Below, one piece after another: positions 17,650 through 27,220 of a stretch of DNA of 64,000 nt. The notes under the pieces are model-generated. The model had not been told where the DNA came from. It did no database searches and saw only the letters and a program-made list of their open reading frames with translations. Position 1 is the stretch's first letter; each line of letters begins with the position of its first letter. Made by a program: the position numbers and the translations under genes. Origin of the DNA: CAYRUD01 sp964427425 (GTDB taxonomy: Bacteria > Chlamydiota > Chlamydiia > Chlamydiales > FEN-1388); the NCBI GenBank assembly GCA_964427425.1, contig CAYRUD010000012.1:186001-250000 (forward strand), read 5' to 3'.

Positions 17650-18810
17650 ATGCCGAGACTTTTCAGCGGTGCCCTAGATAATAATGGTTATTTCGATGAA
17701 GCGCTGACCCAGCGAGGATCCCATCTAATCGATATTTCTTCTAAAAAGCTTATCTCAAAAGCCCCCGCAAAGCTCATATTAACAGGAGAACATGCAGTCC
17801 TTTACGGATGTCCGGTGATAGCTTCTTCTGTTGATCGATTTGCAACGACAACGATATCTCCTTCAAAAGTTGGAAAATATCAAAAAGGAACATGCTCAAT
17901 CTCTTTGGAAGATATTAGATCTCATGTGACAGGCACTGTCCAGATGTTTTTGAGAGTCAAAGATCGACTTCTTTCTTCTTATAAAAAATTTATCACAGGA
18001 CGACGAAGTATTCGAGATGTCCTAAAACACCCCAGAGAGCTTTTTGAATTTGCCCTAGGGACTGTTTTTGAGAACTGTTATCTCGAACTCAAAGAGGCTT
18101 TAGACATTCGGATTTCATCTACTATACCAGTAGGATGCGGGATGGGGTCATCAGCTGCGACAGTTGTCAGTCTCGTCAAAGCGCTTGTCTCCCACTTTGG
18201 AGTAGATAAAAAATACGAATGGATTGAGAGAGCTGTTTGCGAGATTGAGCGGCTTCAGCATGGTAGGTCAAGCGGGGTTGATACCTATCTTTCCCTTCAT
18301 GGTGGTACTGTTATATATGAATTGGGGAAATCTCCTCAGTCGTTAGAGTCATTAGCTCAAAAACATCTTAAAGAACTTCCTCTTTGGATTATCAATACAG
18401 GAAAGCCAGAGTCGACAACAGGAGAATGTGTTGATTTTGTAAGACGCTCTTCATATGGAAGAGAAAGTCACTCTATATGGAATGATTTCAAAGACATTAG
18501 CCAAGACTTTTACTCAGCTCTCGTTTCTGGATCGCTGAAAGCGATTCAAGAGCAAATGGCATTGAACCAGGAGCTTCTTTTTACACTTGGCGTAGTACCT
18601 CAGAAGGTGAATATATTTATACAGCGCGCAGCTCTTGAGTGTGGCTCCATAATGAAAAGCACTGGCGCTGGTGCAGTACGAGGCGACTCATCTGGAGTTA
18701 TTCTTGGCTGCGGGCCTATGCCCTCTTTATCTCTTTTACAAGAATTTGGCTTCCCTCGTCCTGAGTCCATAACTTTAGGATTAAGTGGTGTAGGTATTGT
18801 CCATGAATAA
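17650..18810 (+). CDS. GHMP kinase, mevalonate kinase-like
   Basis: This GHMP-superfamily kinase is the first gene of a lower mevalonate cluster and probably phosphorylates mevalonate or phosphomevalonate. It has the N-terminal motif KAPAKLILTGEHAVLYG (about residues 37-53), the ATP-binding loop PVGCGMGSSAATVV (about 158-171), SSGVDTYLSLHGG with the catalytic Asp, and the C-terminal KSTGAGAVRGDSSGV. The GEHAV.YG motif is that of mevalonate kinases. Its 386 residues include an N-terminal extension of about 35 residues before the kinase fold and an insert around 85-140. The ATG at 17650 has no obvious ribosome binding site. It overlaps the next gene by 8 bases. Assignment between the two kinase steps is not certain. 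Confidence 0.8.
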   Translation: MPRLFSGALDNNGYFDEALTQRGSHLIDISSKKLISKAPAKLILTGEHAVLYGCPVIASSVDRFATTTISPSKVGKYQKGTCSISLEDIRSHVTGTVQMFLRVKDRLLSSYKKFITGRRSIRDVLKHPRELFEFALGTVFENCYLELKEALDIRISSTIPVGCGMGSSAATVVSLVKALVSHFGVDKKYEWIERAVCEIERLQHGRSSGVDTYLSLHGGTVIYELGKSPQSLESLAQKHLKELPLWIINTGKPESTTGECVDFVRRSSYGRESHSIWNDFKDISQDFYSALVSGSLKAIQEQMALNQELLFTLGVVPQKVNIFIQRAALECGSIMKSTGAGAVRGDSSGVILGCGPMPSLSLLQEFGFPRPESITLGLSGVGIVHE

Positions 18811-19762
18811 GAGAGTTGTAGCTACAGCGCCATCTAGCTCAATGCTCTTTGGAGAACATGCGGTTCTCAGAGGAAAAACGGCGTGTGTTGCTGCGATTGA
18901 TCGCTACCTTACTGTACAGCTTCAGTCAAGAGATGATGATCTGGTATATGTGAAGAGTCTTCTTGCGACTAGTGCTACGAATATCCGAAATATTGATCTT
19001 CCTCATGAGCTCAGATTTGTACAAAAGTGCTTGGAAGAGTTCCAGAGTATGCTCACGTCGGGATTGGATATTGAGATCTCCTCCGATATTCCTCATACAG
19101 TTGGTTTAGGGTCTTCAGCTTCTGTGACCGTAGCAATGATTGCGGCCCTCATGGCGCTCACTCAATCTCATCGAGTTTCCGATAGAAAAGAAGTATTACG
19201 CACATCTTTAAAAGTTATCCAATCTGTTCAAGGAAAAGGCTCTGGGGCAGATGCTGCCTCAATCGTTTATGGAGGCATAATTGCCTACCGCATGCAAGAC
19301 CTTTTTGTTCAGAAATTGGCCTCAAATCTCCCCCTTTCACTCTTTTATTGTGGGTATAAAACACCTACATCTCAAGTTATCGAAATTATTAATCAGGCTG
19401 AAAAAAGAGATCTCGAGCTCTATCATTACCTTTTTGATGCTATCGAATACACAACTTTGAGAGCAATTTCACTGATTCAAGAAGGTAATTTGAAAGAGAT
19501 CGGATTCTATATGAATACGGCTCATGGCCTCATGGAGTCTTTAGGTGTTTCAACAAAAGAGCTTTCTTCCCTCGTCTGGAGCGCTCGCGCACTTCCACAG
19601 GTATTTGGAGCCAAGATTTCAGGATCTGGACTAGGTGATTCCATCGTTGTCTTGGGACAGATTGATCAGCCTGAGCGGGCGTTTGAAGCGAACGGCGGAG
19701 TTTATGTTCCTGGGAAAGTTTCTCCTCAAGGAGTAGATGTTGAACTTATAGATATAATATGA
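18803..19762 (+). CDS. second GHMP kinase, mevalonate/phosphomevalonate kinase-like
   Basis: This is the second kinase in the cluster, expected to supply the other phosphorylation between mevalonate and mevalonate diphosphate. Motifs are ATAPSSSMLFGEHAVLRG near the N terminus, PHTVGLGSSASVTVAMIAAL (ATP loop), GKGSGADAASIVYGG and a C-terminal KISGSGLGDSIVV. It also carries the GEHAV..G signature of mevalonate kinases rather than the usual phosphomevalonate kinase N terminus. Start ATG 18803 overlaps the stop of the preceding gene; an upstream TTG at 18797 is less likely. It is 319 residues, close to the usual length of a mevalonate kinase. The split of substrates between the two paralogues needs biochemistry. 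Confidence 0.78.
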   Translation: MNKRVVATAPSSSMLFGEHAVLRGKTACVAAIDRYLTVQLQSRDDDLVYVKSLLATSATNIRNIDLPHELRFVQKCLEEFQSMLTSGLDIEISSDIPHTVGLGSSASVTVAMIAALMALTQSHRVSDRKEVLRTSLKVIQSVQGKGSGADAASIVYGGIIAYRMQDLFVQKLASNLPLSLFYCGYKTPTSQVIEIINQAEKRDLELYHYLFDAIEYTTLRAISLIQEGNLKEIGFYMNTAHGLMESLGVSTKELSSLVWSARALPQVFGAKISGSGLGDSIVVLGQIDQPERAFEANGGVYVPGKVSPQGVDVELIDII

Positions 19763-19783
19763 TTCACACTTTGAAGGAATATT

Positions 19784-20842
19784 GTGAGCGACCATTTATT
19801 ACGTAGAAAGGCAGCGTTTCAGTATATATTTGAAACTACTTCGCTGAAATTTCAACCTGTATGCGATGTTGCACAAGCTTGGGCTCCAGTCAATATTGCT
19901 TTGATCAAATACTGGGGAAAGCGTGACCAGATTATAAACCTTCCTTTGACCGATAGTTTTTCAATAGCTCTTTCCTTAGGAACGCGAACGAGAATCTCTC
20001 GTGCCCCTCTGGCTGCAGTTCATGATATTATTCTTTTAAATGGCAAGGAAGTCTCATCGGAATCCTCTTTCTCAAGGAAGCTTGTCGAATATCTCTCTTT
20101 CTTCAGACCAGATGATAGTTGGAGATTTGTTGTTGAGACGGAAAATGATGTTCCTACAGCGTCTGGTCTTGCTTCTTCTGCGTCAGGATTCGCAGCTTGC
20201 ATGAAAGCTTTAGATCAGTTTTTTGGCTGGAACTTACCTCTTGAAAAGCTGTCGTATTTAGCTCGACTTGGGAGTGGAAGTGCAAGTAGGTCTCTTTATT
20301 GTGGTTTTAGCCTCTGGAAGAAGGGTGAGCTAGACTCAGGGATAGATTCATACGCGATCCCGCTTCCTTATAAGATGCCGAATTTAAAAATAGGCCTTTT
20401 AGTGACAACGGAAGAGGAAAAATCGATCTCATCTAGAGAGGCTATGGAAAGGACGAGGAAGACCTCGCCTCTTTTTGCATCATGGCCGCAAACTGTCCAA
20501 GAGCACCTCTCTCAAGTTCTTGAGATGCTTCGAGAGAATTACTCAAGATCAAAGGATATTTTTGATTTCAAGCTATTTGGTTCTATTGTCGAGCAAAACG
20601 CCCTTTCAATGCATGCGACAATGATTGCAGCTCAGCCCTCAATTCTCTACTGGAATCAAAAGACTTTAGAAATCCTTCACTGCCTTTTTCAGCTTAGAAA
20701 GCAGCATCCAGAGATAGAGATTTACGCTACAATGGATGCTGGCCCTCACATCAAACTTTTATTTCTTCAGCACCAGGAAGAAGAGGTAATGAATTTCTTC
20801 TGCCGCTTTGGAGTACGTATTGTTGACCCTTTGTGGAATTAA
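19784..20842 (+). CDS. mvaD: diphosphomevalonate decarboxylase
   Basis: This enzyme phosphorylates and decarboxylates mevalonate diphosphate to isopentenyl diphosphate. Key motifs are NIALIKYWGKRD (with the conserved Lys), NLPLTDSFSIALS, the phosphate-binding TASGLASSASGFAA, LARLGSGSASRSLYCGF and ATMDAGPHIKLLF, which contains the Asp needed for catalysis. All residues expected of a true decarboxylase are present. It starts at GTG 19784 with GAAGGA five bases upstream. The 3' end overlaps the opposite-strand hydrolase gene by 92 bases. HMG-CoA synthase, HMG-CoA reductase and IPP isomerase are not in the window. Confidence 0.93.
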   Translation: MSDHLLRRKAAFQYIFETTSLKFQPVCDVAQAWAPVNIALIKYWGKRDQIINLPLTDSFSIALSLGTRTRISRAPLAAVHDIILLNGKEVSSESSFSRKLVEYLSFFRPDDSWRFVVETENDVPTASGLASSASGFAACMKALDQFFGWNLPLEKLSYLARLGSGSASRSLYCGFSLWKKGELDSGIDSYAIPLPYKMPNLKIGLLVTTEEEKSISSREAMERTRKTSPLFASWPQTVQEHLSQVLEMLRENYSRSKDIFDFKLFGSIVEQNALSMHATMIAAQPSILYWNQKTLEILHCLFQLRKQHPEIEIYATMDAGPHIKLLFLQHQEEEVMNFFCRFGVRIVDPLWN

Positions 20843-22088
20843 GCATAGGCTGAAGAGAGTCCCATGATTGGTGAGTAAGAGTAGCGCTCTTATTTTTGAG
20901 TTTAACTGTATAGTGAGTATCTACTTCATCGCTATCGGTGCTGAGTCTGTCGCTCTCGTCTGATGATGAGCCACACTGCGTGATATCTATAATCGAATCA
21001 TCGCTTTCATCATCATAGATCTCTTCGAACTTACAGGAATTGGCTATATGCTGGTTATCATCTTCAATAAAGATCGTATCTGTAATGCATGAGAGTTCTA
21101 TAGGGTTTTCTTCCTCTTCATCATCGATGACAGAATCGATAGATGGTGATCTATAAATAAGAGCAATCTCAGCAATTTGTCTAAAGTAGGCAGTCATTAT
21201 GCGTTTGAGGGCTCCTTGATATTCGGGAGAAAAGAACGCATGCCCGCTCATAGGTATAGAGAGTCGAGATCCGACATATTCAATCGCAGCGTCAGGAGCA
21301 ACATCTTTCGAGCAAAGCCAGGAGAATGTTGGAACCCAGTCATTCATGTGGATAATATTATAAGCCTTGCCAACATCGCTAGAGCCAAATTGGTATGCGC
21401 CCCCGAGCGTGATGACATCAATCTTCTTTCTGGTTTGAGGACTCAACAGAGAGAGGGCGGCTTTTAAGAGGGCTGCGCCTCCTGAGTGGACAACAATAAC
21501 AACTTTCGAAGAGGTAGTATCGAGCGAGTCTTTAAGAGCATAGATCCGTCTCTTAGAAAATGAGCTAATCTGTGAATCTGACGATGTAGCTCTTTGAACT
21601 GGATCTGAGGCTGTACTAAGTGAATCCTCATCGTCATCTTCGCGAAGGTTATTCTCTCCTTCCAAGATTAATTTTCTGATATGAGTTGCTAGAGGAATAA
21701 TGTGAGTCCTATGATGAGGGCTCTTATTCCCCTTCAGGACATCCCGAACAATGCCTGCATTTAATTTTAAATAGGCGTAATCAACGCGCATATTATGAAA
21801 AACTTTTGATACAGCATAAGCTGCATCTGCAGCATGGTCGTGCTCATATCGGATACCGTTTATGAATAAGATGCGGTAATTTCTTGCTGGGGGAGTAGAT
21901 TCATCTCCTCGAAACCCTGCGATAAACTCTCGTTCCTGTGGCTGAAACGCTATAGGAGAGGGAGGAATAGGAGGTGTGTTCTTTGTTTGTTCTGGGATTT
22001 GTGCATTGTTTCCGGAGTTAAATGGACAAGATGAAAGTATAGCACTGAATACCGATGAACAGAAAGATTGCAAAGCTTGCATATACAT
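20751..22088 (-). CDS. stand-alone alpha/beta-hydrolase-like protein related to the Rhs tip
   Basis: This 445-residue protein of unknown function has a hydrolase-like core. A strand ILFINGIRY (about 73-81) is followed by VVIVVHSGGAALLKAAL (about 196-212) with a probable nucleophile Ser202, then IDVITLGGAYQFGS and IIHMNDWVPTFSW, which may carry the acid. The order of these segments matches the C-terminal domain of the adjacent Rhs protein (THINGI, HYAHSLGG, RVVTFGSA, YVSVNDAVPAI), so the two share an ancestor. The N terminus is Pro-rich without a clear signal peptide, and about residues 335-415 are very rich in Asp, Glu and Ser. It lies 103 bases downstream of the rhs gene on the same strand. 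The effector or toxin role is an inference. Confidence 0.7.
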   Translation of the reverse strand: MYMQALQSFCSSVFSAILSSCPFNSGNNAQIPEQTKNTPPIPPSPIAFQPQEREFIAGFRGDESTPPARNYRILFINGIRYEHDHAADAAYAVSKVFHNMRVDYAYLKLNAGIVRDVLKGNKSPHHRTHIIPLATHIRKLILEGENNLREDDDEDSLSTASDPVQRATSSDSQISSFSKRRIYALKDSLDTTSSKVVIVVHSGGAALLKAALSLLSPQTRKKIDVITLGGAYQFGSSDVGKAYNIIHMNDWVPTFSWLCSKDVAPDAAIEYVGSRLSIPMSGHAFFSPEYQGALKRIMTAYFRQIAEIALIYRSPSIDSVIDDEEEENPIELSCITDTIFIEDDNQHIANSCKFEEIYDDESDDSIIDITQCGSSSDESDRLSTDSDEVDTHYTVKLKNKSATLTHQSWDSLQPMLNSTKGQQYVLQSGRRNSLPLLPGAEEIKV

Positions 22089-22191
22089 CTCTTTAATTTC
22101 TAACTAAAGCAAGCAATAATAATCGGCTTTTATTAATTTAGATTAAAGAGATGTTATTATTTCAATATAGAAATTTTTTTATTATACTTGT

Positions 22192-25100
22192 TTAATTGCC
22201 TTTATTGTCTTTTTGTTCTTTTAAATACTCTTCCTGAAACTTTGCTCCTAATTCATCAAGAACTTTACGATATGTTTCATTAGTAAAGATGTGATCGAGA
22301 CATGGCAATGTGTTCGATGAAAGGAAATAGATATTATTTTGCCATTTCATGAGTCCATAGAAATATGATTTTATATCGGCTATCGCTGGAACCGCATCGT
22401 TAACACTGACGTAATTATCAACTTTATAACAGGATTCTTCTTGAATAAGAGTTGCAGAGCCAAATGTGACCACTCGGATACAGGCTCTTTCTTCTGGGGT
22501 TAGGAGAGTAAGAGCGCTGGCTGTATCAGTCCCGCCAAGGCTATGGGCATAGTGAATAATAATGCCGCCTTCGTGAGGACCTCCCATTTCTTTGATAAGC
22601 CTTTGCCAAAGATGAGAGAGCAATTTGGCTTGCCGAGAAATAAGGCCGCCTTTAGCGAATGCACATCGTAAAAGATCTCCAGTAAATCCAGAAGTAGCGG
22701 CATAGATATAGTGGACAGGGATGTTTCCATGGCTTTTTGAGACCAATGCTGCATTATCAACTTGGTCTTTAGAGACATTTAAGATGCCGTTTATATGGGT
22801 GATTCGTACTTTAGGATGAAGTTCCTTTACAGATCCTGCGCGGCCTACATGTGTTGCGTCGGGATTGTAACCAATGAGCATAAGCCAAGTTGAACCCACT
22901 AATTTGAAGATCATATCTTCAAAGGGCGATCGAAACTGGAAAAACCAATCAACGCTTGTTGATGCAAGTGTGATCGACTTTACAATCTTCGTGTATACTT
23001 CGTAGGCTCCTCTTTGAATATGTTCTGTAAGCTGATTCCAAAATGAAGGTATTGAGAAAAGCCCAGTCGGATCCATTCCAAAGATAGGGTTATTTTGTAC
23101 ATAGCTTCTTGAGTAGAGGCCATCACTCCATCCGAGGGGATCTTCTTCTACCCAGTGCATAAGAGTTGACGAATAGCGGCGATAGCCAAAATCATATAGA
23201 AGGAAGCTTGAATCGCCACATTGCCTTTTTCCACACCATAACCATGGGGAGAGGGGCTCTGTTGTATCGCTTCTCTCATCTGAAAATGTGCGAAACTTCA
23301 TATGACCGAAAAGGCTGTAAAAGTACTGCTCGACCATTATCCCATCGCTATCAATAAGCGCAATAACCGAATAGTTTGAGTCTACAGCAGTGATATAAGG
23401 TCGACCGTTAATTTCAACAGCAGAAGTTTCATGGTGATTAGAAGACAGCGCAGGAACGCGCAAAGTTGATTTAATAACTTTTCCATCTTCAGTATATACA
23501 ATCGATCCTAAATCAGCTTGTGAGTACCAAAGTCGATCGATGATGTGACGTACGAAAGGTTTTTCGCCGGATGAAGTATTCAAGCGAGTCGTTTGTATAA
23601 TTCGTTGTATTCGGTGAAACCCGTCATATTCATACTCTTCTTTAAAGCCTGTTTTCTTATTTTCAATCGATGTAAGACGACCTACAAAGTCGTAAGTATA
23701 TGTAATTTGATCTTGGTTAGAGTTGTCTTTTGATGCGCTTACATTGCCTCTTTGATCATAGGAAAGGAAGAGACCCCCTTTTTGAACTACCCTTCCAAAG
23801 CGATCTATTTCAACTTTTTCTTCCTGTGAGGGCGATTTATCATTTCTAAATGATGTAATCTCTCCGCTTGGAAGGAATGATGTAGAATAGGAAAACTCTC
23901 CTTTTTCTTGGCTCAAGAAGCCAAATGAGTCGATATGAGCTGTTTGGGTCCACTCAGATTTCTGAATAGAGTCTTTATTGTCTTTTGGGTAGCTAAGCGA
24001 AGATTTCTTCGTTACTCTTTTAAACCCTTTCTCGTCTATGCCTTCAAATTGGCATTTTTCTTTGAGAATAGGTACTTGATCTGTTCTTAGTGACCAGACA
24101 GTCTTTTCCTCGTAAAGCTTATCAATTCGCGAAGGCTTTGTTCTTGAAGAGTCTAAATATGAGAAGACAATAGACTCTCTAGTTGGAAGAGAGATTTTTG
24201 TGACTTTTGAAGAAAGAGAAGAGAAGGAAGTTCCCAGATCATTCACGGCAAAATCAACTGAGACAGATTTTTCTTCCTCACCATCCTGATAGAGTCTTCC
24301 TTGTCGATCAAAGCTTCTATTGACTGATTTGTTTTTTATATTGTCGTGCGCTTTGATAATTCTTCCTGCATTGTCGTAGGAATAGCTATAATCAACCGTG
24401 TTGTCTGTGCTATATAAGCGCGTGACTTGACCATGCTCATTGCGTTCATATAAGAGGCTGCCCAAACCAACCTTTTTCTTTTCTTTAAGACGTCCTTGAG
24501 CATCGTACGAATAGATTTCCTCTATACCATCACTCGATTTAATTGATTCGAGCCTTTTATTGGGGCCAAAGGTCCATGAAATGACTTTCTTAATAGTTTT
24601 CCCAGAAGAGAGAATAGTCTCTTGAATGACGTCATATGACCCAAAAGAGTCTTTGATGATATATTCTTCATGGCTCCGAATTGGAGCTTGTCCTTGTATG
24701 GTATCTAAAACCTTTCCTTGTGTATCAACAGTGCGAGAAAGCATCCTTCCGCTACAAGCATCAAAAACTTCATGCGTTATAGCCCTATTTGGCATGATGG
24801 TCGTTCTCGTAGAGGTTTTGATTATCTTCCCATTCAGTGTTTTGGTCTCCTCGTCCTTATAGGAGAATAAGTATTCGAGGGGTTCGAATGTATGTTTAAG
24901 AGAGCTTATACGGATATGCGCTTTTCGTCCCTGATCGTCAAATAGAGTTTGCTTTGAGATACCGTCTTCTGATGTCTCAGAAAGCTCTTCTTGCAAGAGT
25001 CCTGTTGTTTGATTAAATAATTCGCGAACGAAGATAGTCTCGTCTTTCCCATCTCTCTTATAAATGGTTCTGCTCTCACGCTTTTGTCCATGCATATCGT

Positions 25101-26895
25101 ATGCCATGGACGTAGAAGATGAGTCTACTGGGCCTTTTACCTGAATGTGGATCGGACGATCTAAGGCATCATAAGAGATTGAATACGAAGTATCATCTTT
25201 TCCAGCGATGCGGCGTGAGTAGGTGATTAGCCTGTCGAAAATATCATAGCTGAGATTTTCTTCTGACTTCTCCTGTGGATTGATAATCCTGATAACATTT
25301 CCTCTGCCATCATAGTCGATCAATCGACGGTGAGTTTCCGTAGTTCCTCTCTTTCGACGAGAAGTTGAGGTAATTTGACCAAATCCGTCTTTTGTGTAAG
25401 CGATAATATATCCATCTCTGAGCGTATGCTTTGCTAGCTGACCATTAAGGAAATACCTGGAAGCTTCTTTGGATCCATCCTCATATTGCTTTAATGCGAT
25501 TTGACCCCTTGCTGTGTATCGTGCTCGTATATGTGTTTTAGCGGGGGGTTCTCCAGGGTGGATAGGATTACTTTGATATAAGGAGGTTAGATTTCCGAAG
25601 GAGTCATAAGAAAGTTCCTCTCTAAACTCAGTCGAAGATTTTCCTTCATGGGAGAGCGAGACGACGCGCCCAAGACCATCTATATTGAGGAGTGGGCATA
25701 CATCCTCATTCATGCTAGCGGAGCACACACCATTTAATGCGGTCTTAGGCTTTGGAAATCCTCTTTGGGAGGAATAAATACAAGATCCTGTTTCATCGAA
25801 AGCTAGAAACGAGGAGGTGTTGGTCTTTGTATCTGTTTTAATCACCATTTTTCTTAAAAGAATGTCTCTACCTGATGATGGGTCGAAGCTCCATGTTTCA
25901 ATGCATTCTTCTCTTTCATGGTTTCTTTCGCTTTCTTTCGTTTTTGTAATTGTCCATCGTCTCCAGGAAAAGGATGGATTGAAAAGCTCAATAACAGAGG
26001 GAGAATCATCTTCAATGACCTCAGTAACTGTAGAGAATTCTCTTTCGTTTTCAATATGCTCGTATTCGCGGATACATTTTCGATATCGCTTTTTGTCAGC
26101 AGTCTCAACGAGTGTCCATGTGATAACACCCTCTTTATCATGAGAAGCCTGCCTAGTTATGGATATGACACCATCATCTCCTTCTAAGCTGACGATCGAT
26201 GGATCATTCTCATCATATTGAATTCTAGTAGAATATGATTCATCCAGAGCTTGCCTACTCCCTGAGAGATTTCCTCTCAAAGTGTGCTGGCATATTCTTC
26301 CGATGCTGTCGTATGAAAATATATGTTGAACTTGAGGCTGATTCAAGCTTGTAAAGATAAGAGAGGTCAGAAGATACATTCCATTCTGCCTGTTCCAGAT
26401 CAAGTCCACGCATCCTTCTGGCGCATCAACTCCTTTTTTGGTAAGGGTGATTCTCTCAGCTAGTCTTGAGGCGGAATTTCTATGAACTGTGATTTGGTAT
26501 CCAAGAGCTGCTTTTTCATTCTCATCTTCAAACGGTGAGCTAAGTTCTATTATTGATTTGCCGTTGAAGGGGGGCTCTGTTGGCGATGAAAATGCCATCT
26601 CAGGGTGAAACCAGCGTGGGCAACTTTCTTGGATAAGCTGAGAGAAAATTCGAAAAGAGCGTGAGTATAGAGTCGGTTCATTCTCGCTCAGTTCTAATCC
26701 AAGAGGCATTGCGTGCGCTGATAGACCTTGAGTTTCAGCAAAAGATCCTAATAAATCTATAGGATTCGGTATTAATACCAAGATAATGTTACAGAGGCAC
26801 GCAGTAAATGCTATAAGTGAAGGATGTTTTCCCTTCTTTACTATTTGAGATGCGCTTTTCAAGGGGCTATGGGCCATATCGATCTGCTTAATCAT
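22192..26895 (-). CDS. large Rhs/YD-repeat protein with C-terminal hydrolase domain
   Basis: A 1567-residue Rhs-family protein. Proteins of this family form a shell around a C-terminal effector. The N terminus has a hydrophobic segment (about residues 27-42: LIAFTACLCNIILVLI) that may be a signal or anchor. Many YD-type repeats follow (YDSIGRI, YDIFDRL, YDALDRP, YDAQGRL, YDNAGRI, YDFVGRL). The Rhs core closes with DPLGWSDGLYSRSYVQNNP and MDPTGL at about residue 1270 (near 23060). The last about 295 residues are a distinct domain with THINGI, IIIHYAHSLGG (probable nucleophile Ser) and NYVSVNDAVPAIAD, resembling a lipase or esterase fold. No immunity-like gene follows; the next gene instead carries a related domain. 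The ATG at 26895 is accepted; one at 26877 (MAHSPLK) is possible. Confidence 0.85.
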   Translation of the reverse strand: MIKQIDMAHSPLKSASQIVKKGKHPSLIAFTACLCNIILVLIPNPIDLLGSFAETQGLSAHAMPLGLELSENEPTLYSRSFRIFSQLIQESCPRWFHPEMAFSSPTEPPFNGKSIIELSSPFEDENEKAALGYQITVHRNSASRLAERITLTKKGVDAPEGCVDLIWNRQNGMYLLTSLIFTSLNQPQVQHIFSYDSIGRICQHTLRGNLSGSRQALDESYSTRIQYDENDPSIVSLEGDDGVISITRQASHDKEGVITWTLVETADKKRYRKCIREYEHIENEREFSTVTEVIEDDSPSVIELFNPSFSWRRWTITKTKESERNHEREECIETWSFDPSSGRDILLRKMVIKTDTKTNTSSFLAFDETGSCIYSSQRGFPKPKTALNGVCSASMNEDVCPLLNIDGLGRVVSLSHEGKSSTEFREELSYDSFGNLTSLYQSNPIHPGEPPAKTHIRARYTARGQIALKQYEDGSKEASRYFLNGQLAKHTLRDGYIIAYTKDGFGQITSTSRRKRGTTETHRRLIDYDGRGNVIRIINPQEKSEENLSYDIFDRLITYSRRIAGKDDTSYSISYDALDRPIHIQVKGPVDSSSTSMAYDMHGQKRESRTIYKRDGKDETIFVRELFNQTTGLLQEELSETSEDGISKQTLFDDQGRKAHIRISSLKHTFEPLEYLFSYKDEETKTLNGKIIKTSTRTTIMPNRAITHEVFDACSGRMLSRTVDTQGKVLDTIQGQAPIRSHEEYIIKDSFGSYDVIQETILSSGKTIKKVISWTFGPNKRLESIKSSDGIEEIYSYDAQGRLKEKKKVGLGSLLYERNEHGQVTRLYSTDNTVDYSYSYDNAGRIIKAHDNIKNKSVNRSFDRQGRLYQDGEEEKSVSVDFAVNDLGTSFSSLSSKVTKISLPTRESIVFSYLDSSRTKPSRIDKLYEEKTVWSLRTDQVPILKEKCQFEGIDEKGFKRVTKKSSLSYPKDNKDSIQKSEWTQTAHIDSFGFLSQEKGEFSYSTSFLPSGEITSFRNDKSPSQEEKVEIDRFGRVVQKGGLFLSYDQRGNVSASKDNSNQDQITYTYDFVGRLTSIENKKTGFKEEYEYDGFHRIQRIIQTTRLNTSSGEKPFVRHIIDRLWYSQADLGSIVYTEDGKVIKSTLRVPALSSNHHETSAVEINGRPYITAVDSNYSVIALIDSDGIMVEQYFYSLFGHMKFRTFSDERSDTTEPLSPWLWCGKRQCGDSSFLLYDFGYRRYSSTLMHWVEEDPLGWSDGLYSRSYVQNNPIFGMDPTGLFSIPSFWNQLTEHIQRGAYEVYTKIVKSITLASTSVDWFFQFRSPFEDMIFKLVGSTWLMLIGYNPDATHVGRAGSVKELHPKVRITHINGILNVSKDQVDNAALVSKSHGNIPVHYIYAATSGFTGDLLRCAFAKGGLISRQAKLLSHLWQRLIKEMGGPHEGGIIIHYAHSLGGTDTASALTLLTPEERACIRVVTFGSATLIQEESCYKVDNYVSVNDAVPAIADIKSYFYGLMKWQNNIYFLSSNTLPCLDHIFTNETYRKVLDELGAKFQEEYLKEQKDNKGN

Positions 26896-27220
26896 AATTC
26901 TAATCTATTAAAGAATGTTTCCTATGAAGAGGTTTGTTATTATTCTTCCCCTTCTTAGCCTCTTCGGTTGAGAGAAAAGATAATTAAATCCCTCTGGATT
27001 GTTAGTCTATTAATAGCTCTTTTAAGAGCCACCCTTAGGTTTGTACAAGATGCGTTGGGACTTTGTACTGGACAAGGACTCCAAGTAATAAAGCTTTAAA
27101 GAGCAATGAACTGTATAAAACTAGTATTGCTTGTTGATGCTTAGGAATTATAAAGATTGAGTAAATGAGCCAATAAAATTAGCTTCTGTTCAATAAAAGT
27201 TTTTTAGGTGTAGGTGTGAG
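26896..27220. other. intergenic region between divergent rhs and prmA
   Basis: These 325 AT-rich bases should carry both promoters. A small hairpin GCTCTTTTAAGAGC lies near 27017-27030. I see no RNA gene or certain promoter. Confidence 0.45.

Noticed and set aside
25817..26187. Open frames on both strands in the N-terminal part of the rhs gene
   Set aside because: The Rhs frame here carries family repeats; the others are shadows with low-complexity Ser-rich translations.
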